Assembly (NCBI GenBank): GCA_021018995.1
Contig: CM037597.1
Span: 4,911,299-4,975,298 of the forward strand
From: Chloranthus sessilifolius
Lineage: Eukaryota > Streptophyta > Magnoliopsida > Chloranthales > Chloranthaceae
Direction: 5' to 3'
DNA length: 64,000 nucleotides
Made by a program: the position numbers and the translations under genes. Of this stretch, positions 11,900 to 24,811 are shown one piece after another (the first letter of the stretch is position 1; the number at the start of each line of letters is the position of its first letter). Below the pieces are notes generated by a model. The model was given only the letters and a program-made list of their open reading frames with translations. It ran no database searches and had not been told where the DNA came from.

Positions 11900-12712
11900 T
11901 TGATGGGCTTTTTCACAGAGACAAAACTGACGAGCTTTTACATTAGGTTTTTCTGCCTGTTTAAGTGGTATTTATAATGAGGGTATTATCGTAATAACCT
12001 ATATGACGGTACCGTGGGCTAAGACGCCTGAACCCCTATTCAAAGTACGCTTGGGAATTATTTTGAAACAAAAACCAGCATTCACTTTTTTGGGATAAAA
12101 TAGGGCGCAGGGAGGCTTTATGTAAAAAGCCCAAAAAATATATCAAATCTTTCATAGATGGCAGTGGAATTTGGTAGAATATGATAACAGATCAAAGGGT
12201 GAAATATGGGATTTCCTATTTTAATATAAATAAATAAACATAAATGGGCTTTCTCTAGAAATGAAAATTGGATATATCTAACAAAATTGGTTGAGAAAAA
12301 AACTCAAATTACATGGCTTTGTAATTTTGGTAGAATATGAAAGGGGATCAAACGGGGTTTCCTTCTTTTTCCACAAATTATAAGTGGGTTTTCTCTAGAA
12401 ATGAGATTGGATGCATCTCACATATAATAAGTTTGGATTTTTCTTTTAAATGGGAAAAAATCCAATCTTCTTATTCAAATAAAACAATTTGATCTTTCCT
12501 TTCAATTAAAAAATTTGGCTTTCTCAACAAAGATAGATTTAGTTTTTTTCATAAACATCGAAAATGGTTTATGAATTCACTCTGATTTGTTCTTTGTGTG
12601 TAACTAAGATAGATTTAGTTTTACATGGAGAATATGAAATTGTATTATCTGAATAAATAAATTTAAATTAGTTGAGAGGGAACGAAAGGCCAACCTATTG
12701 AAGAAGATGACC
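11900..12712. other. Non-coding AT-rich stretch
   Basis: Contains repeated phrases of the type GGGTTTTCTCTAGAAATGA at 12250 and 12395 and similar wording around TTTGGTAGAATATGA at about 12170 and 12330, i.e. a diverged duplication. No gene is seen. Confidence 0.45.
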
Positions 12713-12737
12713 CACATACGTTTTTTCCAACCTAGGG

Positions 12738-13655
12738 TGATGCGAAAACTAACACATGCAATGCTAGGGCTGAGATTAAAATTAAAATTAATTTAAACAA
12801 TTAAGATGACAATATTTCTTAACAAATTATCAAAGAAAAAAACAAGAAATTCAATTGAATAATTTAATTTCGGCCCAAAATAGTGTTACTTTTAGCGTAC
12901 GTTCCCTATCGGATCTAAAAGACTAGGGTTCTTAGCGAACAACTAGATCTTCGATAGTTTTAGGGCGCCAAACTAACTCCCAAGCGAGTTCTTTTGATAC
13001 CGTACGAAAATAAAGGCGGAAAATAATTTAATGGTGAAAATATAGGCAAATAAGGATTTAACGGTGTAGGAATAGGTTAATTTGGGTGTTTATTGAAATA
13101 GATAAGCTAGGGTTCGCTACTTACGCAACCCGTATATCATAAGATAGAGAGGAGGAAAAGTTGGCCTCGCACCAAACCGCACGCAAAACGAAAAATCGCT
13201 CTTCGGTTTCAGAAAATCACACCCTCACGAAAGTTTTAAAAAAAATCTCAAAGTTGCAAAAGCAATTTTCATTCACCAATAATTAAATAGGCTAAGCAAA
13301 CTCTAGCTCGAAATTAGAAAAGTCCTAAAACAAATAAAACACCAAAATTGAAGTTTTGATCGAAATAAGTAAAATCCCGTCAAAATACGCACGATCGATC
13401 GATCGACTGGGAAATATATTATTTTCCAGAAGACTATGTCCACAATCAATTGAAATTTTGGGTCGATCGATCGACTTCAAACATATAAAACGCTAAAACT
13501 TCAGGCCTCTCTGTCTTCAATTGATCCATTGAAGGTTGGGATCGATCGATTAACTAAATAGTTCTTCAGTCTTTTGAATTTAGGCAGCTTTTCTTCCTAA
13601 TCAGTTTCACGTTATTCTTTCGCCTTCGGTACGTTACGAGTGGCTGTTTGAATCG
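12738..13655 (-). repeat. 3' LTR of the chromovirus
   Basis: About 918 bp, matching 15330-16277 base for base apart from scattered substitutions and a deletion of about 30 bp near 13290 (the right LTR has extra bases at about 15880-15910). The inner end is mutated (AATCG where the other LTR has AATCA). It contains GATCGATCGATCGA-type palindromes at 13390-13550. Confidence 0.9.
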
Positions 13656-13741
13656 GATATCCCCATCAATTCTCCCCGAGTTAGAAGGATTAATCCTGAT
13701 GAATATTGGTTGTGATAGAGATCGAGGAGATCCGAATCAAT

Positions 13742-14689
13742 CTATTGAAACTCTTCCCTTGTTATCCACGTATTCTCTAAATCGGCTTTGTTCTTCCACT
13801 TGACCAAGTACTTCCGAAGTCTCCTTTGGTTGGTGGACACAATCTGATCCACCAAAACATCTTCAATGATCTCACAAGGTTGACGTGTAAGTGGAGGTAA
13901 TGGCGTGGGTAGGGGAATAATGGTGGCATCAGATGTAGAAGGCTCAAATGAGTTGGTTGGGATGGTTGAGTGGTCATGGAACGGAATGAGATGCTCCACG
14001 TTGAAAGTCGTGTTAATCCCCAATTCTGGTGATAAATCGAGGAAGTAAGCGTTAGAATCGGCACGCTTCAAAATCCTATAGGGTCCAGCACCACGAGCTT
14101 ATAACTTCTTTGCAATTCCTTCAGGGAATCGCTCAGGTCTATTCTAAACCATCACCAAATCATCCTTCTAAAACTCTTTAAATCTTCTATGAGAATCTGC
14201 AGAAATCTTGTATTTTTCATTGTTCACATTAATTCTTCTTTTAATCTCAACATGCAATTCATGAATGCGATGTACAAATGTAGATGCAAACTCAAATGGC
14301 CTTTGATGAACTGACATTGGGATGAGGTCTACGAGTGTCCTAGGTTTATACCCATGCACGATTAAAAAAAAACTCATACTTGTAGTTCTATTAATCGAAC
14401 TATTGTATGCAAACTCCGCTACATGTAAAATAGAATCCCAGCTCCTTTTGTGCTCACCTACTAGACACTGTAACAAGTTTCCTAGACTCCTATTTACAAC
14501 CTCGGTTTGCCCATCCATTTGGGGGTGATATGCAGACGAAAACTGAAGTCTAGTCCCCATTTTGTGCCACAGTATCTTCCAAAAGTAACTGGCAAACTTG
14601 ACATCACGATCAGACATTATAGTTTTAGGCAAACCGTGCAAACAAACAACCTCATTAAAGAACAACGGAGATATCGAAATTATTTGCAA
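13742..14689 (-). pseudogene. Chromovirus integrase C-terminal half plus chromodomain
   Basis: 14689-14168 encodes the second half of an integrase core: the second catalytic Asp in MSDRDVKF and the Glu in DGQTEVVNRSL are visible, followed by the usual GYKPRT segment. 14071-13742 encodes a chromodomain (RLRKYLVKWKNKADLENTWI). Between them the frame is broken by several stops. The zinc-binding N-terminus of integrase and everything upstream in pol are missing. Confidence 0.88.
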
Positions 14690-15030
14690 AACACATAAAA
14701 TATTTAATAACTTTATTAGGGCAATTTAATTGATTCGATTTAGCGTCTGTTGGCATATGAACTTCCTGATCTAGAAAATAGGTATAACGATAGACTCTAG
14801 TTTCAATCTAGTTTAGGGCACAAAGAGACAATCTCGATGTTGTCTCTTGACTCCTTGCTAGGATTTGAATAATTTAAGGCCTGAAGGGTTTAAATCATTC
14901 AAAGGGAATTCAAGAATTAGGGTTAGGAATTTAGACATAAAACCCTAGCAACAATATAAAGAGGAAAAGATATTTTGGATTTATGAGTTTTCAGTAAAAG
15001 AAACAAACTAGATAAATTACTTGATAATAA

Positions 15031-15234
15031 TCAAAAGACAAAATAGAAAAGGGATAGAAGATCCAAGGGATCATTCCAAGGAAGATACTCGGCCTCATGC
15101 CTGGCTTGTTGATCACGCAATTGTTGTTGCAATTGATCGTGGTGTTCAGCCATTTGGGCTTGAAGGGCGGCTTGACTCGCTGTCAACTTAGACATAAGAT
15201 CTCTAATTAGTGCTTCTATCTTACTGGGATCCAT
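15031..15234 (-). pseudogene. Chromovirus gag N-terminus
   Basis: The start ATG at 15234-15232 gives MDPSKIEALIRDLMSKL, then a Gln-rich coiled coil (QAALQAQMAEHHDQLQQQL). The frame ends after about 68 codons, so the capsid and zinc knuckle are lost. Its position just inside the 5' LTR fits gag. Confidence 0.7.
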
Positions 15235-15329
15235 GACGACGCAACACAAAACTAAATGATGCAAGATAAAAGAAATAAGAGTAATGAACACTGACAACTC
15301 TAAACTGACAAATGTTTTGATACTAAATC

Positions 15330-16277
15330 TGATGCAGAAACTAACACATGCAATGTTAGGGTTGAGATTAAAATTAAAATTAATTTAAACAATTAAGATG
15401 ACAATATTTCTTAACAAATTATCAAAGAAAATAATAAGAAATTCTATTGAATAATTTAATTTAGGCCCAAAATAGTGTTACTTTTCGCGTACGTTCCCTA
15501 TCGGATCTAGAAGACTAGGGGGTTCTTAGCAAACAGCTAGATCTCCGACAGTTTTAGGGCGTCGAACGAACTTCGAAGTGGATTCTTTCGATACCATACG
15601 AAAATAAAGGCAGAAAATAATCTAATGATGAAAATATAGGCAAATAATGATTTAACGGTGTAGGAATAGGTTAATTTGGATGTTTATTGAAATAGATAGG
15701 CTAGGGTTCGCTACTTACACAACTCGTAGATCATAAGAAGATAGAAAGGAGGAAAAGTTGGCCTCGTACCAAACCGCATGCTGGACGACGAATCGATCTT
15801 TGGTTTGAGAGAATCACACCCTCACGAAAGTTTCAAAAAACTCTCAAAGTTGCAAAAACAATTTTCATTCACCAATAATTAATAAAAGTTGTTTTTACAA
15901 GCCTTTAAATAGGCTAAGCAAACCCTAGCTCGAAATTAGAAAAGTCCTAAAACAAATAAAACAATAAAATGGAAGTTTTGACCGAAACAAGTAAAATCCC
16001 ATCAAAATTCGCACGATCAATCAATCAATTGGAAAATATATTATTTTCTCGAAGACTGTCCACAATCGATCAATCGAAAATATGAGTCGATCGATCGACT
16101 TAAAAAATATAAAATGCTAAAACTCCAGGCCCCTGTCTTCAATCGATCGATCGAAGGCTGGGGTCGACTGATCGACTGAGTAGTTCTTCAGTCCTTCGAA
16201 TTTGGGCAATTTTTCTTCCTGATCAGTTTCACGTTCTTCTTTCGCCTTCAGTACGTTACGTGTGGCTGCTTGAATCA
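15330..16277 (-). repeat. 5' LTR of the chromovirus
   Basis: About 948 bp, with intact TG...CA ends when read on the minus strand (TGATTCAAGC...CTGCATCA). Carries the same GATCGATC-type palindromes (16010-16175) as its partner, some decayed. Confidence 0.9.
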
Positions 16278-16338
16278 CATACGTTTTTTCCAACCTAGGG
16301 TTTTGGAGAAGACCTGCGATTTTAGCGAGATCCGGGGG

Positions 16339-16580
16339 GATTTGTTAATGACATCCGGTGACCCAACGAACGTAGTGAGATGGAAACCGGCGAAGCAACT
16401 CGGAACAAAGAGGGAGAACGTTGTTTTGGGAAATAAACCAACTCAACCGCTCGGCGTCGACGAACGGCAGAGAACGATGTCTTTGTGAGATGCCAAGATC
16501 CACGAAGTAGAGATTTGTTAATGACCTCCGGCCACCCAACGAATGTAGCGAGATGGAAGCGAGCAAACCAAGTAGGAGGA
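16339..16580. repeat. Imperfect tandem duplication, period about 172 bp
   Basis: The segment beginning at 16339 (GATTTGTTAATGAC...) recurs at 16511. On the plus strand both copies encode a similar phrase (LLMTSG-PTNV-RWK). On the minus strand a 120-codon frame (16707-16345) spans both. Neither strand has a recognisable product. Confidence 0.7.
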
Positions 16581-16739
16581 GACGGCCGGCGGAGAACCCT
16601 ATTACCAACGAAAGAAGAGGGAGGAGGGCACCTTCAATCATATGGGCAACGGCTATTCGGTAAAATCCACACAACATAGAAAAGCACCGTGCGTCGACGC
16701 GGCCCATTTTGAAGCTGCGGGGGAGCTACTTTGTAATAT

Positions 16740-17620
16740 ATATAAAAAGTCACCGAAATTGTGATTAAAATAGTTTTGGGGAGTGTTTCAGTATTTTCTC
16801 TTCAAAATATATGTAATTGGCCTGTTAGGCCTAGTCAAGCATAAGCACATGCTACTTAGATAAAGAGAGTTGCCCCCCTTTTTACCTACAGCTGTCCCCC
16901 TTTTAATTTTGAGCTAGTTTTAGTTGCGTGACCCAACCGCTGGTGCTCTTAGAACTCGGGTCACTTTTTGGGATTTGTGCCATTTGGAATCATCACGTCT
17001 GCCATGTGATCTGACATCCGTGATCTCCAGATTAATTTTGTAAAATATTGGAAAGAAAGTAATCTCCATTGTTTGATAATACGATCAAACATCATCTAAA
17101 ATTACTCGTATGTTAGATTTACATGGCAGCCGTTAAATTTAGATGGTATTTGACAGCTTTGAATTAAATGATGGGAATTATGTTTCATTCCAACCTTTTA
17201 AATCATGGCACACCTATCAAATGGTGCCGATGTTAGTTCCACATGGTAAACATCCCAAAATGTAACCCGAGTTCCAAGTCAAGCGGCAATTGTACCGCTT
17301 ACCTAACACTAATACATAATACTAACTTCTTGTCTCTCATGCCCATAACTTGCCCCCCTAAGAAGAAAATCCTAGCTCCGACCCTGGTTGGTTCAATCAA
17401 AAAAAAATTTTGATGGCAGTAGTAAGGAAATTTGGGAGCTGTCTGGGTGGTACTCATTTGTTTTCAAACGACTAGGAATAAAAGCTCCTCTCCCATGCAG
17501 ATAGTGTTGCTTTCGAGGTCGAGGTATATACACTATGAATAGGCATTCCATTTGTTAATACTTTATAACTAACGGCTTCGATTATAATCTGAGGGAAATT
17601 CTTTGAGCGCAATCAAATTA
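16740..17620. other. No gene recognised
   Basis: Contains diverged phrases of the dispersed foldback family (about 17030-17250: 'aatctccattgtttgat', 'catggtaaacatccc'). Otherwise unremarkable. Confidence 0.45.
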
Positions 17621-17699
17621 ATTAAGGCTGTGTTTGGCATTGACACGGACGGGACCGTGCCAGCTCCGCCCGCTCCAGCCAGAGCCGTTTTCAACCACT

Positions 17700-18552
17700 C
17701 TCACAAAGCCCTCCCTAGACCAGTTGCCCCAGGCCCCCTCCTCGAGCTCTTGAATGTTACTCAGGGCGAATGCATTTAATGCACGGAAGACCCAAACCAG
17801 GCTAACCCGACCCACCTCTTGGCCCGAACAAGGCCAGGCCTGACCCAACCTAAAAACCCCTATCACCCTTCTTTCTATTGCTGCTCAACACCCAAACCTC
17901 CTCCCACCTACCCCATCTGTCGACCCAGAGATTGAGGCAAGAACCTCGTTGAATCGGCATGGCTTGTTGTTCGGCACCGTCCGACGAGAAGCCCTGTGCA
18001 CGGCAGCACCATCCCCTTCACGTCACTCCCTTCCTCTTCTGGCTATAAATAGGGTCGACCCCCCCTCTTCTCCAACCACCATTCAAATCCCTGGTAAGCT
18101 TCTTCTTCTTCTTCTTCTCCTCTGTTTTTCTTTTGTGGCCGGAACGATCCCGGCCGTCCATTTCGACGCCCGTGTGACCCGCGTGATCTTCATTGCTGGG
18201 CACACTATCATTCGCCATCGCAATTACGATCGGCACCATTTTTCCCGTCAACGGCAATGCCGAAACCGACGATGAAACCTACCGTCTTTTTTTTTGTGTT
18301 TTCCCTTCCTTCCCTGACAGACTTCTTCTCCTTCCTCCTATTTTACCATCAGTCGACAACCACCCCCATTTCGATTCTTGTCGCAGATCGGTGACATTAA
18401 AAATGTCCTTTATTTTTGCAGTAAATAATATATAAATTATAAACACCATGCCTCATTTTTTAATTTTGACTCAGAACAGTGATCTTGAAAACCCTCTTAT
18501 TTCATTATATTTTCTGTTTTTATATACGCTTATATAAATATGAATCTGTATA

Positions 18553-18595
<43 letters not shown>

Positions 18596-20270
18596 TACAT
18601 TCTCTATATTTTTAAAAGACCTACCCTTTTAATTATTTATTCTTCTATAAATGATATAGGGGCTTATAGCCCATGTACTGTTAGGAACATTTGGGGCCCT
18701 TAATCGAGTACAAAATAGGTTAGAAAAATAATTGTATATTAGTTTCCATATCAGCCATAGTATTATTATAAAATATATTTTTATGAAACTCGACCCATCC
18801 CAATCGATACCCTATCGGCTAACCCTTCCGTGAACCGACTCAACACGAACTCATAATCCCCACGTAATCATTCAACGCTTTCATCTAGTCATCGCATAGC
18901 GCTAACACACCATCGTTCTCATGCAGGCAACACGTCGAGCGACCCGAACTCCAACAACTCCCACCGCAATCACCAAGGAGGCGCGCATCAAGGCAAGTGA
19001 CCTACCCTTATCACTCAATTTTGATTAAATAAATTAGTACTAAGTAAATATTATACATATATATATACATACGCGATTACGCGCAACCCTATAACTATGA
19101 ATTGAAACCCTTAGGTAGTGTGACATATCGGTGAAACATTATTGGGTGATGATATTATAAATATGCTAGAATAATCATGTAAGGACTTGTTCTTTTATCT
19201 CTACCATTTATAACTGATAATCGAAATTCTGCATGATGTGATTGTAGTCGATTCCTTGATAGCAAGTCATGTATTTGAACATATGAGTAAACATAGTTAT
19301 TGCATGGGTTATCATGAACTGGTAGGAAGAGGAAATGATTAGGAAAAGGGATTGACGATAGCATTCACATCTTTTCGAAAAACATTATGAAATACCATCT
19401 TAATTATAGAAGGCATCAAACATTGAACACATGATTTTCCATTGCATACGTTGTGCATCGATATAAACATATGATATTTCTTGTGTGGATCCTCCCATCG
19501 GGCAGGCATGGGTCTAGGACGAATGTCCGTGTTATTGCTTCCGATTACGAAGCACGTATTGCCTACCTACCTGCCATGGTAAGGCGTGAAAATTAGACAT
19601 GTAATGTGATGCGGTAAGGACTACCTGGACGGAGGTGAGGTCCAAAGGGGTCACATGTGGCTGTACCATGGATCCGGTACTATAGTAGTAGAACCTACAC
19701 TTATAAACGTGTAGCCGCTGATGTTAAGTTATTTTCTTTTGTTTTCCTTTCAAAGAAAAACATCATATTTTCGACATATACACCTCATTCATACTTGATG
19801 ATAGTGCACATGCAATGTATCGAGAACAATTGGTGAAACTGTTTACATATATACATACAACTCCTGCTGAAATCCATGGAATGTTCATCTATGAATTGTC
19901 TTTCATCATGTTATTAAGACGTAGCTTACTAGATATTATTAGGGGGCCACTTGTTGAGTTATCTCACTCCCGTTGTTAACATTGCAGCGGCAGATCAGGT
20001 TGATAACTAGACTTCTCAAGAGGAGACGTTAGAGGACCTCCTGAATTAGAGCCAAGGAGTTAGTCAGGTCTTGTGTTGGTTGTAAGGGCTTTTGGAATTG
20101 TAATTGTATTCACGATAAACAATGATTTGGAACAATGATGTACCCTTTTCTTTTTGTGATCATGAATGGAATCTTGGACGATGTGTTTTGGTTAACCTTT
20201 AGTTCTGTTTTGATTATTGAATTTGCTCACGCTCCGAAGTTCGCGGTATATAGAATTTTGGGGCGTGACA
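17700..20270 (+). repeat. Gypsy-type LTR (probably solo), left edge not resolved
   Basis: The right end (TTGGGGCGTGACA, ending 20270) is the usual 3' terminus of Del/Tekay-like plant LTRs. Inside are a TATA box (TATAAATA, 18044-18051), a pyrimidine-rich leader with a strong splice donor (CTG|GTAAGC, 18094), and near the 3' end an acceptor (ATTGCAG, 19981-19987) followed by a short acidic frame. No internal retroviral domains are present. I could not find a TG start with a matching 5-bp duplication (expected GCCGC), so the left end is approximate. Confidence 0.5.
18558..18591. repeat. (TA)n microsatellite
   Basis: Seventeen or so TA units inside the LTR-like region. Confidence 0.95.
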
Positions 20271-20399
20271 GCCGCTCTCTGGCACGACGCAGAGCGGGAG
20301 GGGTGCGTTGCCAAACAGACCCGAATTGCCTTCTTGCTCCTTTTTGGGATCTCGCCGGCAATTTGGGGGATATTGGTCATATATTCTTCACCCAATTGA

Positions 20400-22234
20400 A
20401 CAGTTTTTGAAATCAAATATGCATGGAAAAGCTAATTCTCGCAGAATCTTTAGATAATATAAGATGAGGTGGTGAGATAGAAATTCAAACAAATGGGTTG
20501 TTTTGGGCCTAATTTTAGGCCTTGAAATGTGATTCAGTGTACCCTTTTCTGTTCTTTTTTTTTTTTTTTTTTTTTGTGGTAATTCCTTTTCTGTTCAGTG
20601 TTGTTACTTAGTTAACAAAATTAGAATTATCAATTCAAATAAATAGTGATAAGAACAAATAAATTTTAGGAATTCAAATAATTACCTGCTCATTGGTTTA
20701 AACCGATGTAACGGCTCTTTTTCTTCGTTTTTTCTGCAGCGGCGGCGAAGCTTAAAAAACAAGGGGAAAATAAAAGTAGGGCAAATTTGAGAATGTGAGA
20801 GAGCGAGGCCAGAGCAGCGGGATTACTTTGGGCGTCACTCTCTGCTACCGGGTTTCGGGTTTAGGGTTTAGGGCTGCTGCCACAGGTCCGGTTGGATCGG
20901 GTCAGATCGGGTCTGCCAGTCTTTTTCCCATCCTCAATATTTCTTACTGCAAAAACTAGCCCGAATCTAACCCAGGTAGATATTCAGGCCGAGCTCCGCT
21001 TGGGTATTTTCAGACTCAGATTTTTTATCTAAGCCCAAATCTGACCCGAACAGAGTTTGGGCCGGGACAGATTCGAACCAACCAAACCTTTTCTGTTAAA
21101 ACAATTACCCTGGCTGGGCTTTTAGCAACCAATTATCTTTATCACAAAATTAGGCCCGAATCCAGCCCAGATTCATGCCAGGTAAGCCTTGGGCTTTTTT
21201 AACCCAAATTCGACATGAGTAGTGTCGGGCTGACCTCGGTCCATTAACAGTCCTACTTACTCTAAATGGCATTGTCAATGGGTAGGGCTTCAGGCCATGC
21301 CCGGACCAGACCAGTCAGACCTGGGCCAAGCCAAGCCTGATTGATTTGTAGTCAGGTCAGATTCAAGCTTGATATTAGAGTAGAAAACTGATCGGGGCAA
21401 TCTATCTGGTCCAGTAAGGCCCAGGTATATGAAAGGGCAAAAAACGGCCTAGCCCGAACCTTGCCCAACTCCAACCAAAACCCAATTTAGGTTTGATTTG
21501 GGTTTAGCTAATAGGTAGGACCCGCTTGACTTCTACTTGGGCCAAGTTCAGCCATAGTTGAGCAAGGTTCAAGCCTCCTTTTAGGGTTGACAATCATTGG
21601 GCCAAGCAACAGCCCAGCCCAGCGAGGCCCATTGGTAGTCCTACTTGAGAAGCCTACAGCCTGCAAGAGCGTGGATATGAAAGGGAAAAAAAACCGACGG
21701 ATTCAATGCAGTCAAATGCCTTTAAAATAAAGGGCTAAAGCAATCAGTTTAATTTGAAATTTTTCATGATAATTATAATTCATTTTAAACATGTTTGACT
21801 ACTTTAAATCACATGATAGAGATGCTTTACCCACCAAATCTTTAGGTTGAGCCTTTTCCATCATATGCCACACTTGATGAAAAGAGTCCAGTCTACACTG
21901 GTTGTTGACTTCAACAGAATTCGAATGCTCGAAAGTCTGTGCACGCCACACAGTCAGATGTGTGAACTGCTTTATTGCACATGATGACACCCATTGTAGA
22001 CCGACTCTAATGAAAATTAGCGTATAGGATATTAGTGACTTTCCAATCTAAGCTAGACTGATAATAAATAGGTTACCTTATCCAGCTCTAGAGAGATAAT
22101 ACCAATGTTTATTGGGGCCACTAAAGCAAAGGGTGTGTGGATCGCATGCAGTCATCCCTCTCTTATTATCCAGTACAATATATATATATATATATATATG
22201 GTTTCTCTTTCTTACATATTGTTCTTTCTGATAA
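20400..22234. other. Upstream region of the DnaJ-type gene with GGCC-rich repeats
   Basis: Holds a poly-T run (about 20549-20575), a GGGCC-type palindrome (20505-20521), a telobox cluster (20851-20873), and about 20930-21645 of GGGCC/GGCCC-rich sequence. That sequence ends in TAGTCCTA and CAGTCCTA and looks like diverged hAT MITEs. A short TA run (22176-22199) lies 36 bases before the gene start. Confidence 0.5.
20851..20873 (+). promoter_or_regulatory. Telobox-like cluster
   Basis: Three near-tandem GGGTTTC/TTTAGGG units follow a GC-rich, CpG-containing stretch. Teloboxes together with GGGCC (site II-like) motifs are common in plant promoters. It lies about 1.4 kb before the DnaJ-type start codon, so whether it belongs to that gene is inference. 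Confidence 0.4.
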
Positions 22235-22393
22235 ATGGCCAAGCTCTCTCAGTGGAGCACTTGGAAGATGACTCCCATTACATTGCCACCACTTCATCCT
22301 CATAAATCTCTGCATGCATGCAACGTCGGATCGAGGAGCGCAAAAGAGGGGAAGATTTTTGCAGAAAAATCTAGCAATTTTTCTCTCAAACCG
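22235..22393 (+). CDS. DnaJ-type gene, exon 1
   Basis: 53 codons from ATG to ...FSLKP, donor GTATGC in phase 0. A frame reading past the donor stays open to 22495, which is simple intron read-through. Confidence 0.85.
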
Positions 22394-24779
22394 GTATGCG
22401 CTCCATCGAAAAAGCTCAAAATGAAAAATCTCGCAAATAAAATAATAATAATAATAATTTTGTGTGAGGTGACAATGCTTGAATCATTTGATTAATTGTC
22501 CGGGTTCGCTCGTTGTCTAGTATTTCTGTGGCAATTTCGTCGAACCCGAACAGTACCGAGTCAAATTAGTTTGCCTCCCAAGTAGATGGTTCTTGAGTCA
22601 AGTTTACATCTAAGATTGGAACAGGTTACTAGCGGCCATTGGTTGCTGCGATGATAAAATGTTTAGGCTGTCAGGAGAGCAAACACGAGTTCAAGTGTGG
22701 AGAGCAATCGCTTGTTTTAAGGATATCTTTCAGATTTCACATCAAGTGGTACTCTTGCTCAAAAATAGTACCACATGTACCAATTAGGAACCCCTTCCAA
22801 TCTAGATTTGGTTACCTTAATTCACCTCTGCAACTATATATGTTATTTTTATTTGGGCTTTTTTTTTTGTGCTAAATCTTCAATTATATGTTATTGACTT
22901 TATTTAAGATTGCTTATAACATGTTTGCAGACTGCAAAAGGGTGCCAAACATGCAGAGGCAAGGGAGCCATAGAGTGCCCAGGGTGCAAGGTTTAGGCTC
23001 TCCTTACATATATTATATATTATAAAATTGCTTAAGGGGCAATGGTTAGATCCAATTGGCTGAACTTGATTTCGTGTTCAACCAGGTTTGCAGCCACTGA
23101 ATAGAAGAGAATCTTAACTTTTACGGTTTCCATTTTTATATAGAATGACATGCAATCAAGAGTCACCCTTAAAACTGGTTGAACACGATATCCGGTTCAA
23201 CGAGTTGGACCTGACCATTACCCATTGTTTATACCTCTAACCTTCTTTTAAATGTCAACTTTCACCAACTTCAATCACATTTATTGAAGTCGATCTTTCA
23301 CCATCAAAAGTTGAGATGACCAGATTTCACGGGCTCTACATCCTTATCCTTACTACTATAAAGTACAAATAATTTCTGTCAATTTTAGTGTTTTCATATT
23401 TTTAGTAACAAAATACCCCTAAGCTATTCCATCTACCCTCATCTTCTTCCTTATGTATCCTTATCCTTACTACTATATGAAAGTTAAAATAGTTTCTCTC
23501 AATCTTTGTTTCCACATTTGCCCCTATATACCCTCTTAAGCCGTGACAATAAAATTAAAATGGGTATCATTATTTACCATCCAAAAAATTGTAACTTCAT
23601 CTCACCTCTTTCAGTTTGAATATATTGATCGCTTTGAATCATATGATGGAGATTAATTTTCGTCTCAATCTTCTATATAGTTGATCTTGACATCCTTTTT
23701 GTATCATCATGCGGTAAAAATTTTATTTCACTTGACACAACCAAAAAAGTGGCTTTAAAATCAAATGGCATACATCACTCTCAAACATTATTTTAATATC
23801 ATTTTTTAAAAAATCGACGGTCTAATAATACTCTCATGATACCAAGATCATTTAGGTAAAAGATGGGGATAAAAAATAATCTCCATCTTCTAATTCAAAG
23901 CAGTCATTTCATACCTACTAGAGGATATTGACGAGGTCACAATTTTAAAGGTCGCAAATAATGATACTCAAATAGAATCTCTTTTCCATTGGGAATACGT
24001 AAATAATGGTATCTAAATAAGTCCTCTTTCTTTTCTTATTTTTAGCACCTTCAAAGAAACCCATAAAGTTAAGAGAATTAACAATTTTACTATAAAACTT
24101 ATCTTTCCTTCCTTATTTTTAGCAACTTCAAAGAAATCCACAAAGTTAAGAGAATTAATAATTTTGCCATAAAATATTTTACTTGCTTTGAATTATGTGG
24201 CATAGATCACATAAAAATAGCCAAAAAATTAAATTTGAGCATGATGTATGTCATGTAAATTTAGGGCCATATTTTGTGATCTGCACCTTATGAAATTAAA
24301 AAATGATCGTCTAATGGTAAGCCAATGATATCAAGATCCCTTATGTGAAAGATTGGGCCGAAAAATGATCTCCATCAACTAATACAAAGAGTCAATGTTT
24401 TTTTGCATAGGTGCCCTCTAAGATTCCGCGGGTGTTAATAAAGCTACCAAAATAATAATTTACTCGAAAGTTGAAACCCTCTGAGCCACGATTAATGTAC
24501 CCCTGATTAAATCTTGTCATCTTACCTGATCGGATTACTTGCACTCATACGTATGTTGGTCGTAAGACTTAGGGGAGCACTTAACTTTATATGACTTAGA
24601 CAAACATATGATACTTTTACGTAGGGCTCTCAACTGATTGACTTTTTTATTGGGCTAGGTACTAAACTTGGGTTATTTGGCTAAGTCAGGCATGAAGTGT
24701 CAGACACAATCTATAAAAATGGTTGGGTCGGGTTAAGAAAAAATTTGGTCGACTAAGCTCGAGTTACAAGATTTTATAT

Positions 24780-24811
<32 letters not shown>

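Larger units (their letters stand above)
12738..16277 (-). mobile_element. Collapsed Ty3/gypsy chromovirus with two LTRs
   Basis: Two LTRs (12738-13655 and 15330-16277) in direct orientation enclose about 1.7 kb. Read on the minus strand the order is: 5' LTR (TGATTCAAGC...TTTCTGCATCA), a degenerate TGGTATCA-type primer-binding site just inside it, the start of gag, a junction replacing most of gag-pol, the integrase core, a chromodomain, and the 3' LTR. Protease, reverse transcriptase and RNase H are absent. The chromodomain at the integrase C-terminus marks it as a chromovirus. The flanks show a 23-bp direct duplication (12715-12737 and 16278-16300), far longer than the usual 4-6 bp. Confidence 0.9.
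17626..20322. mobile_element. TIR element split by a gypsy-type LTR
   Basis: The left end GGCTGTGTTTGGCA (17626-17639) is matched by the inverted right end TGCCAAACAGACCC (20309-20322). Similarity continues inward for some tens of GC-rich bases. The interior from roughly 17700 to 20270 is a later LTR insertion. Target duplication of the outer element is not clear. Confidence 0.5.

Noticed and set aside
17692..17696. GCCGT as the left target duplication of the LTR ending at 20270
   Set aside because: It would match GCCGC at 4 of 5, but the next bases are TTTTC and not a TG start, so the left LTR end was left open.
20851..20873. Interstitial telomere array
   Set aside because: Only three imperfect units. 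A promoter telobox is the simpler reading.
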